DNA of 64,000 nt, taken from Channallabes apus (lineage: Eukaryota; Chordata; Actinopteri; Siluriformes; Clariidae). Shown here piece after piece: positions 45,985-55,558 of this stretch (the stretch's first letter is position 1; each line of letters opens with the position of its first letter). The stretch lies in assembly GCA_030522415.1 (NCBI GenBank), contig CM060130.1, positions 22,466,465-22,530,464 on the forward strand. Reading direction: 5' to 3'. The translations under genes and the position numbers were made by a program. A model generated the notes under the pieces. That model was not told where the DNA came from. It saw only the letters and a program-made list of their open reading frames with translations, and did no database searches.

Positions 45985-46555
45985 ATTTTATAAATTCAAA
46001 TTCAAATTTCTAATTTTATTTGTCACATACACAGTCATACACAGTATAATATGCAGTGAAATGCTTACATGACCGCCAGTGACCTTAAAAAGAAAATAAA
46101 AGCTTGTACGTAAAATAAATATCAATAAAAGGAAATACTAAAGAAATAAATGTAACTAGTAAAATAAACTGTACAATAAGGGCATAATAAAAATATTGCA
46201 AAATATAGAAATATATATATATATATATGTCATGTTTCCTGCGGTGTCTGCGTCGGAGGTGTGTGCGCGGCATGATCGCGGAGGCGAGCTGACGGTTTAA
46301 CAAAGTTCTTTATTTTTAAACAAAACATTAACTCCAACACAAACCAAACTATAACGACAAATGCTAGACGCCTGGCTGGAGTTCCGCCAGGCTATTTACA
46401 GTATAACAAACATAAACATAATCATCAAATTAACTTCCCTCGGTTCAGGTGAGCTTCTACGTCACCTGACCGAGGTGCAAACTGGGAAACGAAGTCAAAA
46501 ACGAAACTTAAAACGAACTACAAAACAAAAACCAAAAATGGGCGTTAGGCGCCCT

Positions 46556-49500
46556 CTAGGGGTCAACTGTCACAGTACCCCACAAAAAAAAAATGCTCCT
46601 CTGGAGCATCATCGGAGACCCCGGACACCCACCCCAATGTTCTACCTTCCACCTCCTGACCGGGAGGCTGGGTGACGGGGCTGGAGACGTGCTCGGCCGT
46701 GGCAGAGCTGGAGACGTGCTCGGCCGTGGCAGAGCTGGAGACAGGCTCGGCCGTGGCAGAGCTGGAGACGTGCTCGGCCGTGGCAGGGCTGGAGACGTGC
46801 TCGGCCGTGGCAGGGTTGGAGACGTGCTCGGCAGTGGCAGGGCTGGAGACGTGCTCGGCCGTGGCAGGGCTGGAGACGTGCTCGGCCATGGCAGGGCTGG
46901 TGACGTGCTCGGCCGTGGCAGGGCTGGTGACGTGCTCGGCCGTGGCAGGGCTGGTGACGTGCTCGGCCGTGGCAGGGCTGGTGACGTGCTCGGCCGTGGC
47001 AGGGCTGGTGACGTGCTCGGCCGTGGCAGGGCTGGTGACGTGCTCGGCCGTGGCAGGGTTGGTGACGTGCTCGGCCGTGGCAGGGCTGGTGACGTCCTCG
47101 GCCGTGGCAGGGCTGGTGACATGCTCGGCCGTGGCAGGGCTGGCACTGCGCTCGACGACGGCGTTGGAGCGGTCACTGCGCTCGACGACGGCGTTGGAGC
47201 GGTCACTGCGCTCGACGACGGCGTTGGAGCGGTCACTGCGCTCGACGATGGCGTTGGAGCGGTCACTGCGCTCGACGACGGCGTTGGAGCGGTCACTGCG
47301 CTCGACGACGCCGTTGGAGCGGTCACTGCGCTTGACGACGGCGTTGGAGCGGTCACTGCGCTCGACGACAACGTTGGAGCTTGTGCAGAGCTCAACAGCG
47401 GCATTGGAGCGCGCACTGCGCTCGACGACAACGTTGGAGCTTGTGCAGAGCTCAACCGTGGCGTTGGAGTGTGCACTGCGCTCGACGACAACGTTGGAGC
47501 TTGTGCAGAGCTCAACCGCGGCGTTGGAGCGTGCCCTGCGCTCGACGGCGTTGGAGCGTGCCCTGCGCTCGACGGCGTTGGAGCGTGCACTGCGCTCGAT
47601 GACAACGTTGGAGCTTGTGCAGAGCTCAACAGCGGCGTTGGAGCGTGCACTGTGCTCGACGACGGCGTTGGAGCGTGCCCTGCGCTCGACGACGGTGTTG
47701 GAGCGTGCACGGCGCTCGACGACGGCGTTGGAGCGTGCACGGCGCTCGACGACGGCGTTGGAGCGTGCACTGCGCTCGATGACAACGTTGGAGCGTGCAC
47801 TGTGCTCGACGACGTTGGAGCGTGCACTGCGCTTGACGATAACGTTGGAGCTTGTGCAGAGCTCAACAGCAGCGTTGGAGCGTGCACTGCGCTCGACGAC
47901 GTTGGAGCGTGCACTGCGCTCGACGACAACGTTGGAGCGTGCACTGCGCTCGACGACAACGTTGGAGCTTGTGCAGAGCTCAACAGCAGCGCTGGAGCGT
48001 GCACTGCGCCCGACGACGACATTGGAGCTTGGGCAGAGCTCAACAGCGGCGTTGGAGCGTGCATTGCGCTCGACGACGACGTTGGAGCTTGCTCGGCGCT
48101 CGACAGCGGCGTTGGAGCGTACTCGGCGCTCGACAGCGGCGTTGGAGCGTACTCGGCGCTCGACAGCGCCGTTGGAGCGTACTCGGCGCTCGACAGCGGC
48201 GTTGGAGCGTACTCGGCGCTCGACAGCGGCGTTGGAGCGTAATCGGCGCTCGACAGCGGCGTTGGAGTGTACTCGGCGCTCGGCATCGGCGTTGGAGTGT
48301 ACTCGGCGCTCGACAGCGCCGTTGGAGCGTACTCGGCGCTCGACAGCGTCGTTGGGCCGTACTCGGCGCTCGACAGCGGCGTTGGGGCGTGCAGTGCGCT
48401 CGACGACGGCTCTGGAGCATGCAGTGCGCTCGACGACGGCTCTGGAGCGTGCAGTGCGTTCGACAGTTCAACGTCGTCCTCAAAGCCGGGAGGTGGCGGC
48501 AGAACAGGTGCGTGGGACAGCGGCTGCTGGCATGCTAGCTCGCTGTCCTCGAAGCCGGGAGGCGGCGGCAGAACTGATGCATCGGTCAGCGGCTGCTGAC
48601 ACGCTAGCTCGCTGTCCTCAAAGCCGGAAAGTGGCGTAGGAGTGTGCACCGCGCTCAACAGCGGCGTAGGAGCGTGCACTGCGCTCAACAGTGGCGTAGG
48701 AGCGTGCACCGCGCTCGCCGACGACGTTGGAGCTTGTGCAGGGCTCAACAGCGGCGTTGGGGCGTGCCCTGCGCTCGACGGCGTTGGAGCGTGCCCTGCG
48801 CTCGACGGCGTTGGAGCGTGCCCTGCGCTTGACGGCGTTGGAGCGTGCACTGCGCTCGACGGCGTTGGAGCGTGCACTGCGCTCGACGGCGTTGGAGCGT
48901 GCACTGCGCTCGACGGCGTGGGAGCGTGCACTGCGCTCGACGGCGTGGGAGCGTGCACTGCGCTCGACGGCGTGGGAGCGTGCACTGCGCTCGACGGCGT
49001 TGGAGCGTGCACTGCGCTCGACGGCGTTGGAGCGTGCACTGCGCTCGACAGCGGCGTAACGTCGTCCTCAAAGCCGGGAGGCTGCGGTAGAGCCGGTGCT
49101 TGGTGCAGCGGTTGCTGACACGCTAGTGCGCTGCTCTCGAAGCCTGGGGGAGGCAGAAGGATAACGCTCCCTAGCTCGCACGGAGACTGGATGATGGACA
49201 CGCCGTTCTCCCCTCCGTGCAGACACGGCGCGCAGTCTTCCTTCGTGACAGGCTCAGGTAGTGGCCGGGGGAGGAGCGCATCGTCCAGACCCGGGAGGGG
49301 GATCGCTTCCGGGGCTACAGACTGGTTCTCCCGAACCTGGACGAACTGCAGTTGGAGCTGCAGTACCTGCTTGCGCAGGTCACGAATGCGCTCCTGGTTG
49401 GACTCCGCCCACCGCCCGTAGAAGCCTACCTCGTCGCCGTGCCGCAGCGGCGTCCAGTCCTCCATGCTCAGCTCCGGTGGTGGGGGAAGCGTGCTGTCCG

Positions 49501-50047
49501 CGCCTTCTTCAGGCAGTGGCCGTGGGAGGAGTGCATCGTCCAGATCCGAGAGAGGGATCACTTCCGGGACTACAGCTTGGTTCTCCCGAACCTGGACGAA
49601 CTGCAGTTGGAGCTGCAGCACCTGCTCCCGCAGGTCATGAATGCACTCCTCGTTGCGTTCCGCCCACTGCCTGCAGAATCCTCCCGTCTCTCCCTCGGCC
49701 GCTACACCTCTCGGCGGTGTGCGCCGTAGGACGGGTCCGCAGCCTTCCCAGCTTCGCCTTGCCATTCTCTCTCTGGCTGTCATGCTGTCCTCCCGTGAGC
49801 TCGCTGGCTCGATGTGCTCACCATTTTTCCATCCTTGCCCCACTTCCATCTCGCCGTGCTCCTCGCTGGCCTCCAGCAGTTCCGCCAGCTCGTTAGATAT
49901 AATAACTTCTCCTCCCAAGAAATTTCCTAGGAGGGGATCCTCCGCCATGCCTTTTTGTAGGTCTAGCATTCTGTCATGTTTCCTGCGGTGTCTGCGTCGG
50001 AGGTGTGTGCGCGGCATGATCGCGGAGGCGAGCTGACGGTTTAACAA
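46556..50047 (-). CDS. 1,163-residue proline-rich repeat protein of the LTR element
   Basis: The frame opens in the 5' LTR and closes in the 3' LTR. Possible starts are M1, M11 (MPRTHLRRRHRRK, very basic) and M27, whose ATG lies inside the self-primer. Residues 28-120 are mixed acidic. Residues 123-181 and 208-266 are a tandem duplication, each with WAExN and DLRxQVLQLQLQFVQVRENQ, a probable coiled coil. Four blocks of PPPGFE with ACQQPL follow. From about residue 335 to 1130 there are dozens of 9-10-residue repeats: SSAVHAPTP, SSAEYAPTPL, SSAQAPTL, then PALPRPSTS. No enzyme domain is visible. It may be a divergent Gag-like structural protein or a captured sequence. I recognise no homologue. 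Confidence 0.7.
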   Translation of the reverse strand: MLNRQLASAIMPRTHLRRRHRRKHDRMLDLQKGMAEDPLLGNFLGGEVIISNELAELLEASEEHGEMEVGQGWKNGEHIEPASSREDSMTARERMARRSWEGCGPVLRRTPPRGVAAEGETGGFCRQWAERNEECIHDLREQVLQLQLQFVQVRENQAVVPEVIPLSDLDDALLPRPLPEEGADSTLPPPPELSMEDWTPLRHGDEVGFYGRWAESNQERIRDLRKQVLQLQLQFVQVRENQSVAPEAIPLPGLDDALLPRPLPEPVTKEDCAPCLHGGENGVSIIQSPCELGSVILLPPPGFESSALACQQPLHQAPALPQPPGFEDDVTPLSSAVHAPTPSSAVHAPTPSSAVHAPTPSSAVHAPTPSSAVHAPTPSSAVHAPTPSSAVHAPTPSSAVHAPTPSSAGHAPTPSSAGHAPTPSSAGHAPTPLLSPAQAPTSSASAVHAPTPLLSAVHAPTPLLSAVHTPTPLSGFEDSELACQQPLTDASVLPPPPGFEDSELACQQPLSHAPVLPPPPGFEDDVELSNALHAPEPSSSALHAPEPSSSALHAPTPLSSAEYGPTTLSSAEYAPTALSSAEYTPTPMPSAEYTPTPLSSADYAPTPLSSAEYAPTPLSSAEYAPTALSSAEYAPTPLSSAEYAPTPLSSAEQAPTSSSSAMHAPTPLLSSAQAPMSSSGAVHAPALLLSSAQAPTLSSSAVHAPTLSSSAVHAPTSSSAVHAPTLLLSSAQAPTLSSSAVHAPTSSSTVHAPTLSSSAVHAPTPSSSAVHAPTPSSSAVHAPTPSSSAGHAPTPSSSTVHAPTPLLSSAQAPTLSSSAVHAPTPSSAGHAPTPSSAGHAPTPRLSSAQAPTLSSSAVHTPTPRLSSAQAPTLSSSAVRAPMPLLSSAQAPTLSSSAVTAPTPSSSAVTAPTASSSAVTAPTPSSSAVTAPTPSSSAVTAPTPSSSAVTAPTPSSSAVTAPTPSSSAVPALPRPSMSPALPRPRTSPALPRPSTSPTLPRPSTSPALPRPSTSPALPRPSTSPALPRPSTSPALPRPSTSPALPRPSTSPALPWPSTSPALPRPSTSPALPLPSTSPTLPRPSTSPALPRPSTSPALPRPSLSPALPRPSTSPALPRPSTSPAPSPSLPVRRWKVEHWGGCPGSPMMLQRSIFFLWGTVTVDP
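46680..49050. repeat. Coding tandem-repeat array (27- and 30-bp units)
   Basis: 46680-47140 is mostly 27-bp units (GTGCTCGGCCGTGGCAGGGC...). From 47140 to 49050 most units are 30 bp or 27 bp around GCGCTCGACGACGGCGTTGG. All unit lengths are multiples of three, so the coding frame stays open. Several antisense frames are open too. Confidence 0.9.
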
Positions 50048-50316
50048 AGTTCTTTATTTTTAAACAAAACATTAACTCCAACACAAACCAAACTATAACG
50101 ACAAATGCTAGACGCCTGGCTGGAGTTCAGCCAGGCTATTTATAACAAACATAAACATAATCATCAAATTAACTTCCCTCGGTTCAGGTGAGCTTCTACG
50201 TCACCTGACCGAGGTGCAAACTGGGAAACGAAGTCAAAAACGAAACTTAAAACGAACTACAAAACAAAAACCAAAAACGGGCATTAGGCGCCCTCTAGGG
50301 GTCAACCGTCACATTA

Positions 50317-50321
<5 letters not shown>

Positions 50322-50371
<50 letters not shown>
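50322..50371. repeat. (TA)n microsatellite at the LTR-element insertion site
   Basis: TA repeats lie here and at 46210-46227 on the other side of the LTR element, i.e. one tract of the LINE 3' UTR split by the insertion. Confidence 0.85.
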
Positions 50372-50376
<5 letters not shown>

Positions 50377-50546
50377 ACAGTGACAATGGTTATGCAAATA
50401 TGCATGAAAGGTGACTAGTGAAAGTGACATGTGCAATTGTCCAGATGTATAAATTGCAATTGTCCAGATGTATAAATATTTAGTGCAAGCGTGTATGAAT
50501 GTGTCCATGATTGTCCAGTCAATGTTGTGAGCTTAAAAAGATATTA

Positions 50547-51917
50547 TTAGTCCTGTGTGGAGGTGTGATTGTGATTGAGCGACCTTATCGCCTGCGGGAA
50601 GAAGCTCCTCCTCAGTCTCTCTGTGTTGGGCTTTAGGGAGCGGAATCGCTTCCCAGACCGCAACAAAGAGAACAGTCCATTACTGGGGTGACTGAGGTCC
50701 TTCACGATCTTCCTGGCCTTTGTCCAGCACCGCTTGCTGTAGATCGAGTGCAGGTCAGGGATCTCAGTGCGGATGATGCGCTCAGCTGATCGCACCACCC
50801 TCTGTAGAGCTCGTATGTCCTGCATGGTGCTGTTCCCGAACCAGGTCATGATGTTTCGCGTCAGGATGCTCTCTATGGTGCAGGAGTAGAAGTTCCTGAG
50901 CACCTTGGAGGGCAGTCTAAAATCTCTCAAGCGTCTGAGGTGGTACAGACGCTGCCGGGCCTTTTTCACCACAGTGTTGATGTGACAGGACCATGACAGG
51001 TCCTGAGTGATGTGAACACCGAGGTATCTGAAGCTGTCCACTCTCTCCACTGGGCTCCTGTTGATGACGGTGATCTGGTAGTTCCTCTCCTGCTTTGTAC
51101 AAAAGTCCACTATCAGTTCCTTTGTCTTGCTGACGTTCAGGAGGAGATTGTTCCTCTGGCACCAGTTCTCCAGATTTCCAATCTCCTCTAGGTAGTCCGA
51201 CTCATCATTGTTGGTGATCAGTCCGACCACGACGGTGACCAGGCGTTCAAAGCACTTCATCACTACTGAGGTAAGGGCTACAGGGCGATAGTCGTTGAGG
51301 GAAGCAGGATGTGGTTTCTTCGGGACAGGAACAGTGATGGACTATTTGAAGCATGTGGGGATCACCGACTGAGATAAAGAGATGTTGAATATCTCAGTGA
51401 ACACAGGTGCTAGCTGGTCTGCGTAGGCTCTGAGAATGCGACCTGAGATGCCGTCTGGTCCTGCTGCTTTCCTGGTGTTCACTCTCCTGAAGGATCTCCT
51501 CACGTCGTGCTCGGTGATGATGAGCGCGTTCCCGGTGCTGGCAGTGTCTTCCTGTCTGCAGCCGGTAGCGCCGTTAGCATTAGCGCCGCTAGCATTAGCA
51601 TAGCTAGCGTCTTTAGCTGCAGCATCGAAGCGAGCATAGAAGGTGTTCAGCTCGTCTGCCAGAGTCGCGTGTGCGTTCATCTTACCGGATGTTGGTGCTT
51701 TATACTCCTTAATTGTCCTTAATCCCTGCCACAGGCTCCTAGAGTCACTCTGTTGAAGCTGTGACTCTAGTTTTCTCCCGTAGCGCTGCTTCGCCTCTTT
51801 CACCGCCTTCCGGGCCTTGTATGATGCAGCCTTGTACAGTTCCATGTCCCCCGACGCAAGTCCCGTGTTGTAGGCAGCGGTGCGAGATCTCAGAGCGTCG
51901 CGGATGCTTTTATCCAC
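50547..51917 (-). pseudogene. LINE reverse transcriptase ORF lacking the catalytic core
   Basis: 51342-51917 encodes the linker and first RT blocks (RRVNTRKAAGPDGISGRILR). The frame then breaks. 50547-51263 resumes at MKCFERLVTVVVGLITNNDE and carries the thumb and C-terminal region (RVDSFRYLGVHITQDLSWS, YSCTIESILTRNIMTWFGNS). The stretch that should hold the central RT motifs, including the YADD/FADD box, is absent. The join falls exactly where the text after that box would begin. This copy cannot make active RT. Confidence 0.8.
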
Positions 51918-52093
51918 CCAGGGCTTCTGGTTGGGAAACGTTCTGATTTCTCCACGGTATCGTCCACTAGCTTCCCAATTAATCCCACAACCGCTTCCGT
52001 AAACACGCTGACATCGTCATTGGAGCTGTTTCTGAACATGTCCCAGTCTGCGTCATCGAGTGCGTCCTGTAACGCGGCCACCGATTGGTCCGT

Positions 52094-52821
52094 CTAGCAC
52101 GCGACCTCCCTCTGAATAGGAACTTCCTGTTTCAGCCATTGTTTGTATTTTGGCATGAGGAAGATGGCGGCATGGTCGGATTTACCAAACGCTGGACGAG
52201 ATTGCGCCTTGTAGCCGTCCTTGACCGGTGTGTAACAATGATCTAGTGTCCCATTACCCCTGGTGGGGCAGGTGATGTGCTGATGAAAGTTCGGCGCTGC
52301 GCGTTTGAGGTTGGCACTATTAAAGTCCCCCGCCACACGTCCCGGTGTTGTGTCTGGTGCTGTGTGAGCGCCTCATGCAGCTCGCATAAGGCAATGTCTG
52401 TGTCCGCTTGTGGTGGTATATAAACGGCGCTGATTATGACCGATGTGAACTCCCGTGGAAGATAAAAACGGCGACACATGATGGACAGTAGTTCCAGGTT
52501 TGGTGTGCAGGAGCGTGTAAGAGGAACAACGCTCGTGCGGTTCCACCAGCTGTTGTTCACCATTAAGCACATGCCGCCTCCCCTTGACTTGAACTTGAGG
52601 TGAACTGAGAAGAACTCGGCTGGTTGTATGGCGTGGTCCGGCACCGCTCGGTTCAGCCATGTCTCAGTGAAGTAGAGGAGATTGCAGTCCCGAATGTCTC
52701 TCTGGAACTTTATCCTGGCCCTGAGGTCATCGAGTTTGTTCTCCAGTGACTGGACGTTGGTGAGCAGGATGCTAGGCAGAGGTGTGCACGGGATCTCAGC
52801 CTGTTCCTGACGCCGGCTCAT
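52094..52821 (-). pseudogene. LINE APE-type endonuclease domain
   Basis: The start MSRRQEQAEIPCTPLP is at 52821. PSILLTNVQSLENKLDDL, LLYFTETWLNRAVPDHAI (catalytic-type Glu in FTETW) and FTSVIISAVYIPPQAD belong to apurinic-type LINE endonucleases. The end of the domain, MAGDFNSANL ... TRGNGTLDHCYTPVKDGYKA then KSDHAAIFLMP (SDH motif), is in another frame (52094-52336). A frameshift near 52330 breaks it. Confidence 0.8.
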
Positions 52822-53099
52822 TTCCCTCGGGACCGCAGCGTCGCGTCCATTGTTCTCCCTCAGGATCTCACTCGGCCAGCTCGGGTCCGGGGTTAAAAAC
52901 GTCGAATTGTGAGTACATTGTGTACCAATAGAAACAAGAGTGTCTCTATCATACCTACTGTAATGTACTCAATGGTGGTGATTTTGCCGATTTTAAAACA
53001 CTGAAAACTAACTTAAAGAACAAAAACAAAGAAAAGGTGGTCGGAGCAGTCGTGACGTCAGCCGACCTCACCGGCGCCATCTTGGAATCTAAACTCAGC

Positions 53100-54538
53100 A
53101 CATGTATTAGATTTTAATTCAGGAATCAAATAGAAACATAAAAACATTTCAGATGATGTTTATGTGAAAGACTCTGATCAGTAAGTGAGATTCCACTTCC
53201 ATCAGTCAGCTTCTTTCCCACAATGCACCTGTGTGTAACCACACTGTACTGGAATAATGTAGACAGAGACGTTTACCATGTCGAGTAAAAGACACAACAA
53301 ACATGTAACATATAACACACACCACTGCCACACTCCATCAGAATCTCATACAGAATCATATAAGAATAAAAATATAACATTTCCCAGGATTCCTCTGGAT
53401 GGAACAGTTCAGTATTTTTTCTATTATTTTAATAAGCTGTGACTCATAATTGTGTTCTTACTGAAACACAGAGTGACATGACATTTCCTGACACTTCAAA
53501 ATAAACATAAATCAGAGCTTTAACAGTGTTCAGTGCTTGTAGACAGAATAATTGCCATCACTCGCTCTGCATAACAATCACACCATATTGTGAAAAAGCA
53601 TTGAAGAGTTGACTCGGCCTAGCGTTTAGCCTCTTTAAGCTAACAGTAGTAAGTCATGTTAATGCACACAGCATAAAGACAACCTGACTGAACTGAGAAC
53701 AGAAGTCCTTCACTTCATTTATTAAACTTCTATAATAGGAGAGAGGGATTTAGGAGTGAAAGAGAGAAAAACAGAACGAGATCACACATCTTCCCAAGTC
53801 TACTGCGACATACAGTATCATATGCTGTCGTAACCAATATATAGACGAGGCCGTAGCAAAGCACATCATTCTGTTATCTGTTCAGTTTATTACATTGATA
53901 AATGTCTGTGTTTATAATTAAAGGAAGTGGGAATCTGATATTCTGTATATTCCTTTATGTACTACAATAACACATAGATATATTACAGAATATTTAACTA
54001 TAGATATAAAATACACAGGGGGAAATGCACATATACTGACATACTGTATATTGGTAAATACATGCAGATATCAGAAAATAGTATTTTACAATAAATCACA
54101 AGATATTTCTGTTCCTTAAGGGGAACTAGCGGTATATTAGCACAATGCTACATTATACAGATTTACTGTGTGTGATGACTGATTGTTGTCTAGTTTTCCT
54201 CTTTTTTAATAAGAAACACATCTGCTGTGTTTTAACCAGAGTAACAGTTCTTTCACATTTTCACATGAAACAATTCACATTTATAATCATGTATTAAATC
54301 TTCACTCTCTATTATTTACTTTCACAGGGCCCGTTCGGTGAGTATAAAGTCTTTTCTCTGGTAGTGATGTGTTGATGCTGCATGAATAATATATTTATTG
54401 TGCAGATGAAATAGATTGGTCTGTGCTGTGTGTTCAGACTGCAATAGCACATATAGTGTTCTGTAGTGAACACAACTGACTGTGATCGCTGGCAGAACAT
54501 TCATCATGCTGTTGTCTAGTTTATCATTAGTGTTACAC

Positions 54539-54569
<31 letters not shown>

Positions 54570-55179
54570 TCTGACCTACACACTGATACTGAGAGATACA
54601 AAGCTGAAGGTTTTTGTTTGATTGTAATTTTATAGTAATAACTCCTTTATAAAGTTACTGAGACTGACTAATATTACTGTAGTGTTCACTGTCCGGCTTC
54701 CCAAAGAGTCACACACACTAATATTTCATTTGCTCACAGGTTGTGTTGATGGTGTGTAATGTGGTGGATAATTCCTGTGTATAAATGCTTCCTCATGCTC
54801 ACAGAGTCCAGCGTATGTCCAGGACATCTGGGAACAATAATGATGTATTGATGTAATAACCTGAACATTCAGTACATTTAATTAGATTATTTTTGTTCTG
54901 ATTCGCCTCATTAACAAGTGGTTTTCTGATAGTCACACAGCTGTTTAGTCCCAATCCTGTGAGCTCTGTGATTTCTGCTGTCATTTATGTGTTATTTTTT
55001 TTAACGGCAACTTCTCCAAGTGTTTTCATAACTGATCATTCTCATCTATGATTTATATATCTAATATTATTAATTACCAAAGCATTTTTAGGAGTCTAAT
55101 CAAACTTTCTTTGTATTTTTGTCGGATCATCAACTAAAAGGCATCTGGGTTATTCAGGTGAGTAATATGTACTAAACTA
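53100..55179. other. Non-coding interval, possibly intronic
   Basis: AT-rich without recognisable domains. A CA repeat lies at 54536-54560. Two exon-like short units carry strong donors: CTTTCACAG|GGCCCGTTCG|GTGAGT at about 54329-54338, and GGTTATTCAG|GTGAGT at 55157. They could be micro-exons of the V-set gene, but no reading frame links them. Confidence 0.3.
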
Positions 55180-55558
55180 CAGTGGTGTGAAAAACTATTT
55201 GCCCCCTTCCTGATTTCTTATTCTTTTGCATATTTATCACACTTAAATGTTTCTGCTCATCAAAAACCGTTAACTATTAGTCAAAAATAACATAATTGAA
55301 CACAAAATGCAGTTTTTAAATGAAGGTTTATGTTATTAAGGGAGAAAAAAAACTCCAAATCTACATGGCCCTGTGTGAAAAAGTGATTGCCCCCCTTGTT
55401 AAAAAATAACTTAACTGTGGTTTATCACACCTGAGTTCAATTTCTGTCGTCACCCCCAGGCCTGATTACTACCACACCTGTTTCAATCAAGAAATCACTT
55501 AAATAGGAGCTACCTGACACAGAGAAGTAGACCAAAAGCACCTCAAAAGCTAGACATC

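Larger units (their letters stand above)
46228..50313 (-). mobile_element. Non-autonomous self-priming LTR retrotransposon with one giant ORF
   Basis: LTRs of 342 bp (5', 49972-50313) and 347 bp (3', 46228-46574) are near-identical with TG...CA ends. On the minus strand the 5' LTR has TATAAATAG (50136-50144) and a predicted RNA start GTCTAGCATT (50104-50113, 31 bases after the TATA start). One base past the LTR lies AATGCTAGAC (49961-49970), its exact complement. That is a Tf1/sushi-type self-primer in place of a tRNA site. A T-rich stretch and GTGGGG precede the 3' LTR at 46575-46590. No RT, protease, integrase or CCHC Gag is found. Flanks ATATA and TTATA fit a 5-bp duplication with one mismatch. 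Confidence 0.85.
45985..53095 (-). mobile_element. Rex1/Babar-like LINE, near full length but internally deleted and split
   Basis: The 5' end is near 53095 (CCAAGATGGCGCCGGTGAGG on the minus strand). Endonuclease and RT-derived sequence run to about 50547, then the 3' UTR. The 3' tail continues past the inserted LTR element (46228-50313) to GACAAATAAAATTAG and an A/T tail at 45985. The two parts meet at an AT microsatellite present on both sides of the insertion. The LINE was therefore complete before the LTR element landed. Confidence 0.8.

Noticed and set aside
46593..48639. Plus-strand ORFs of 549 and 655 codons as genes
   Set aside because: They are antisense to the giant ORF, consist only of the repeat unit read in other frames, and have no non-repeat sequence of their own.
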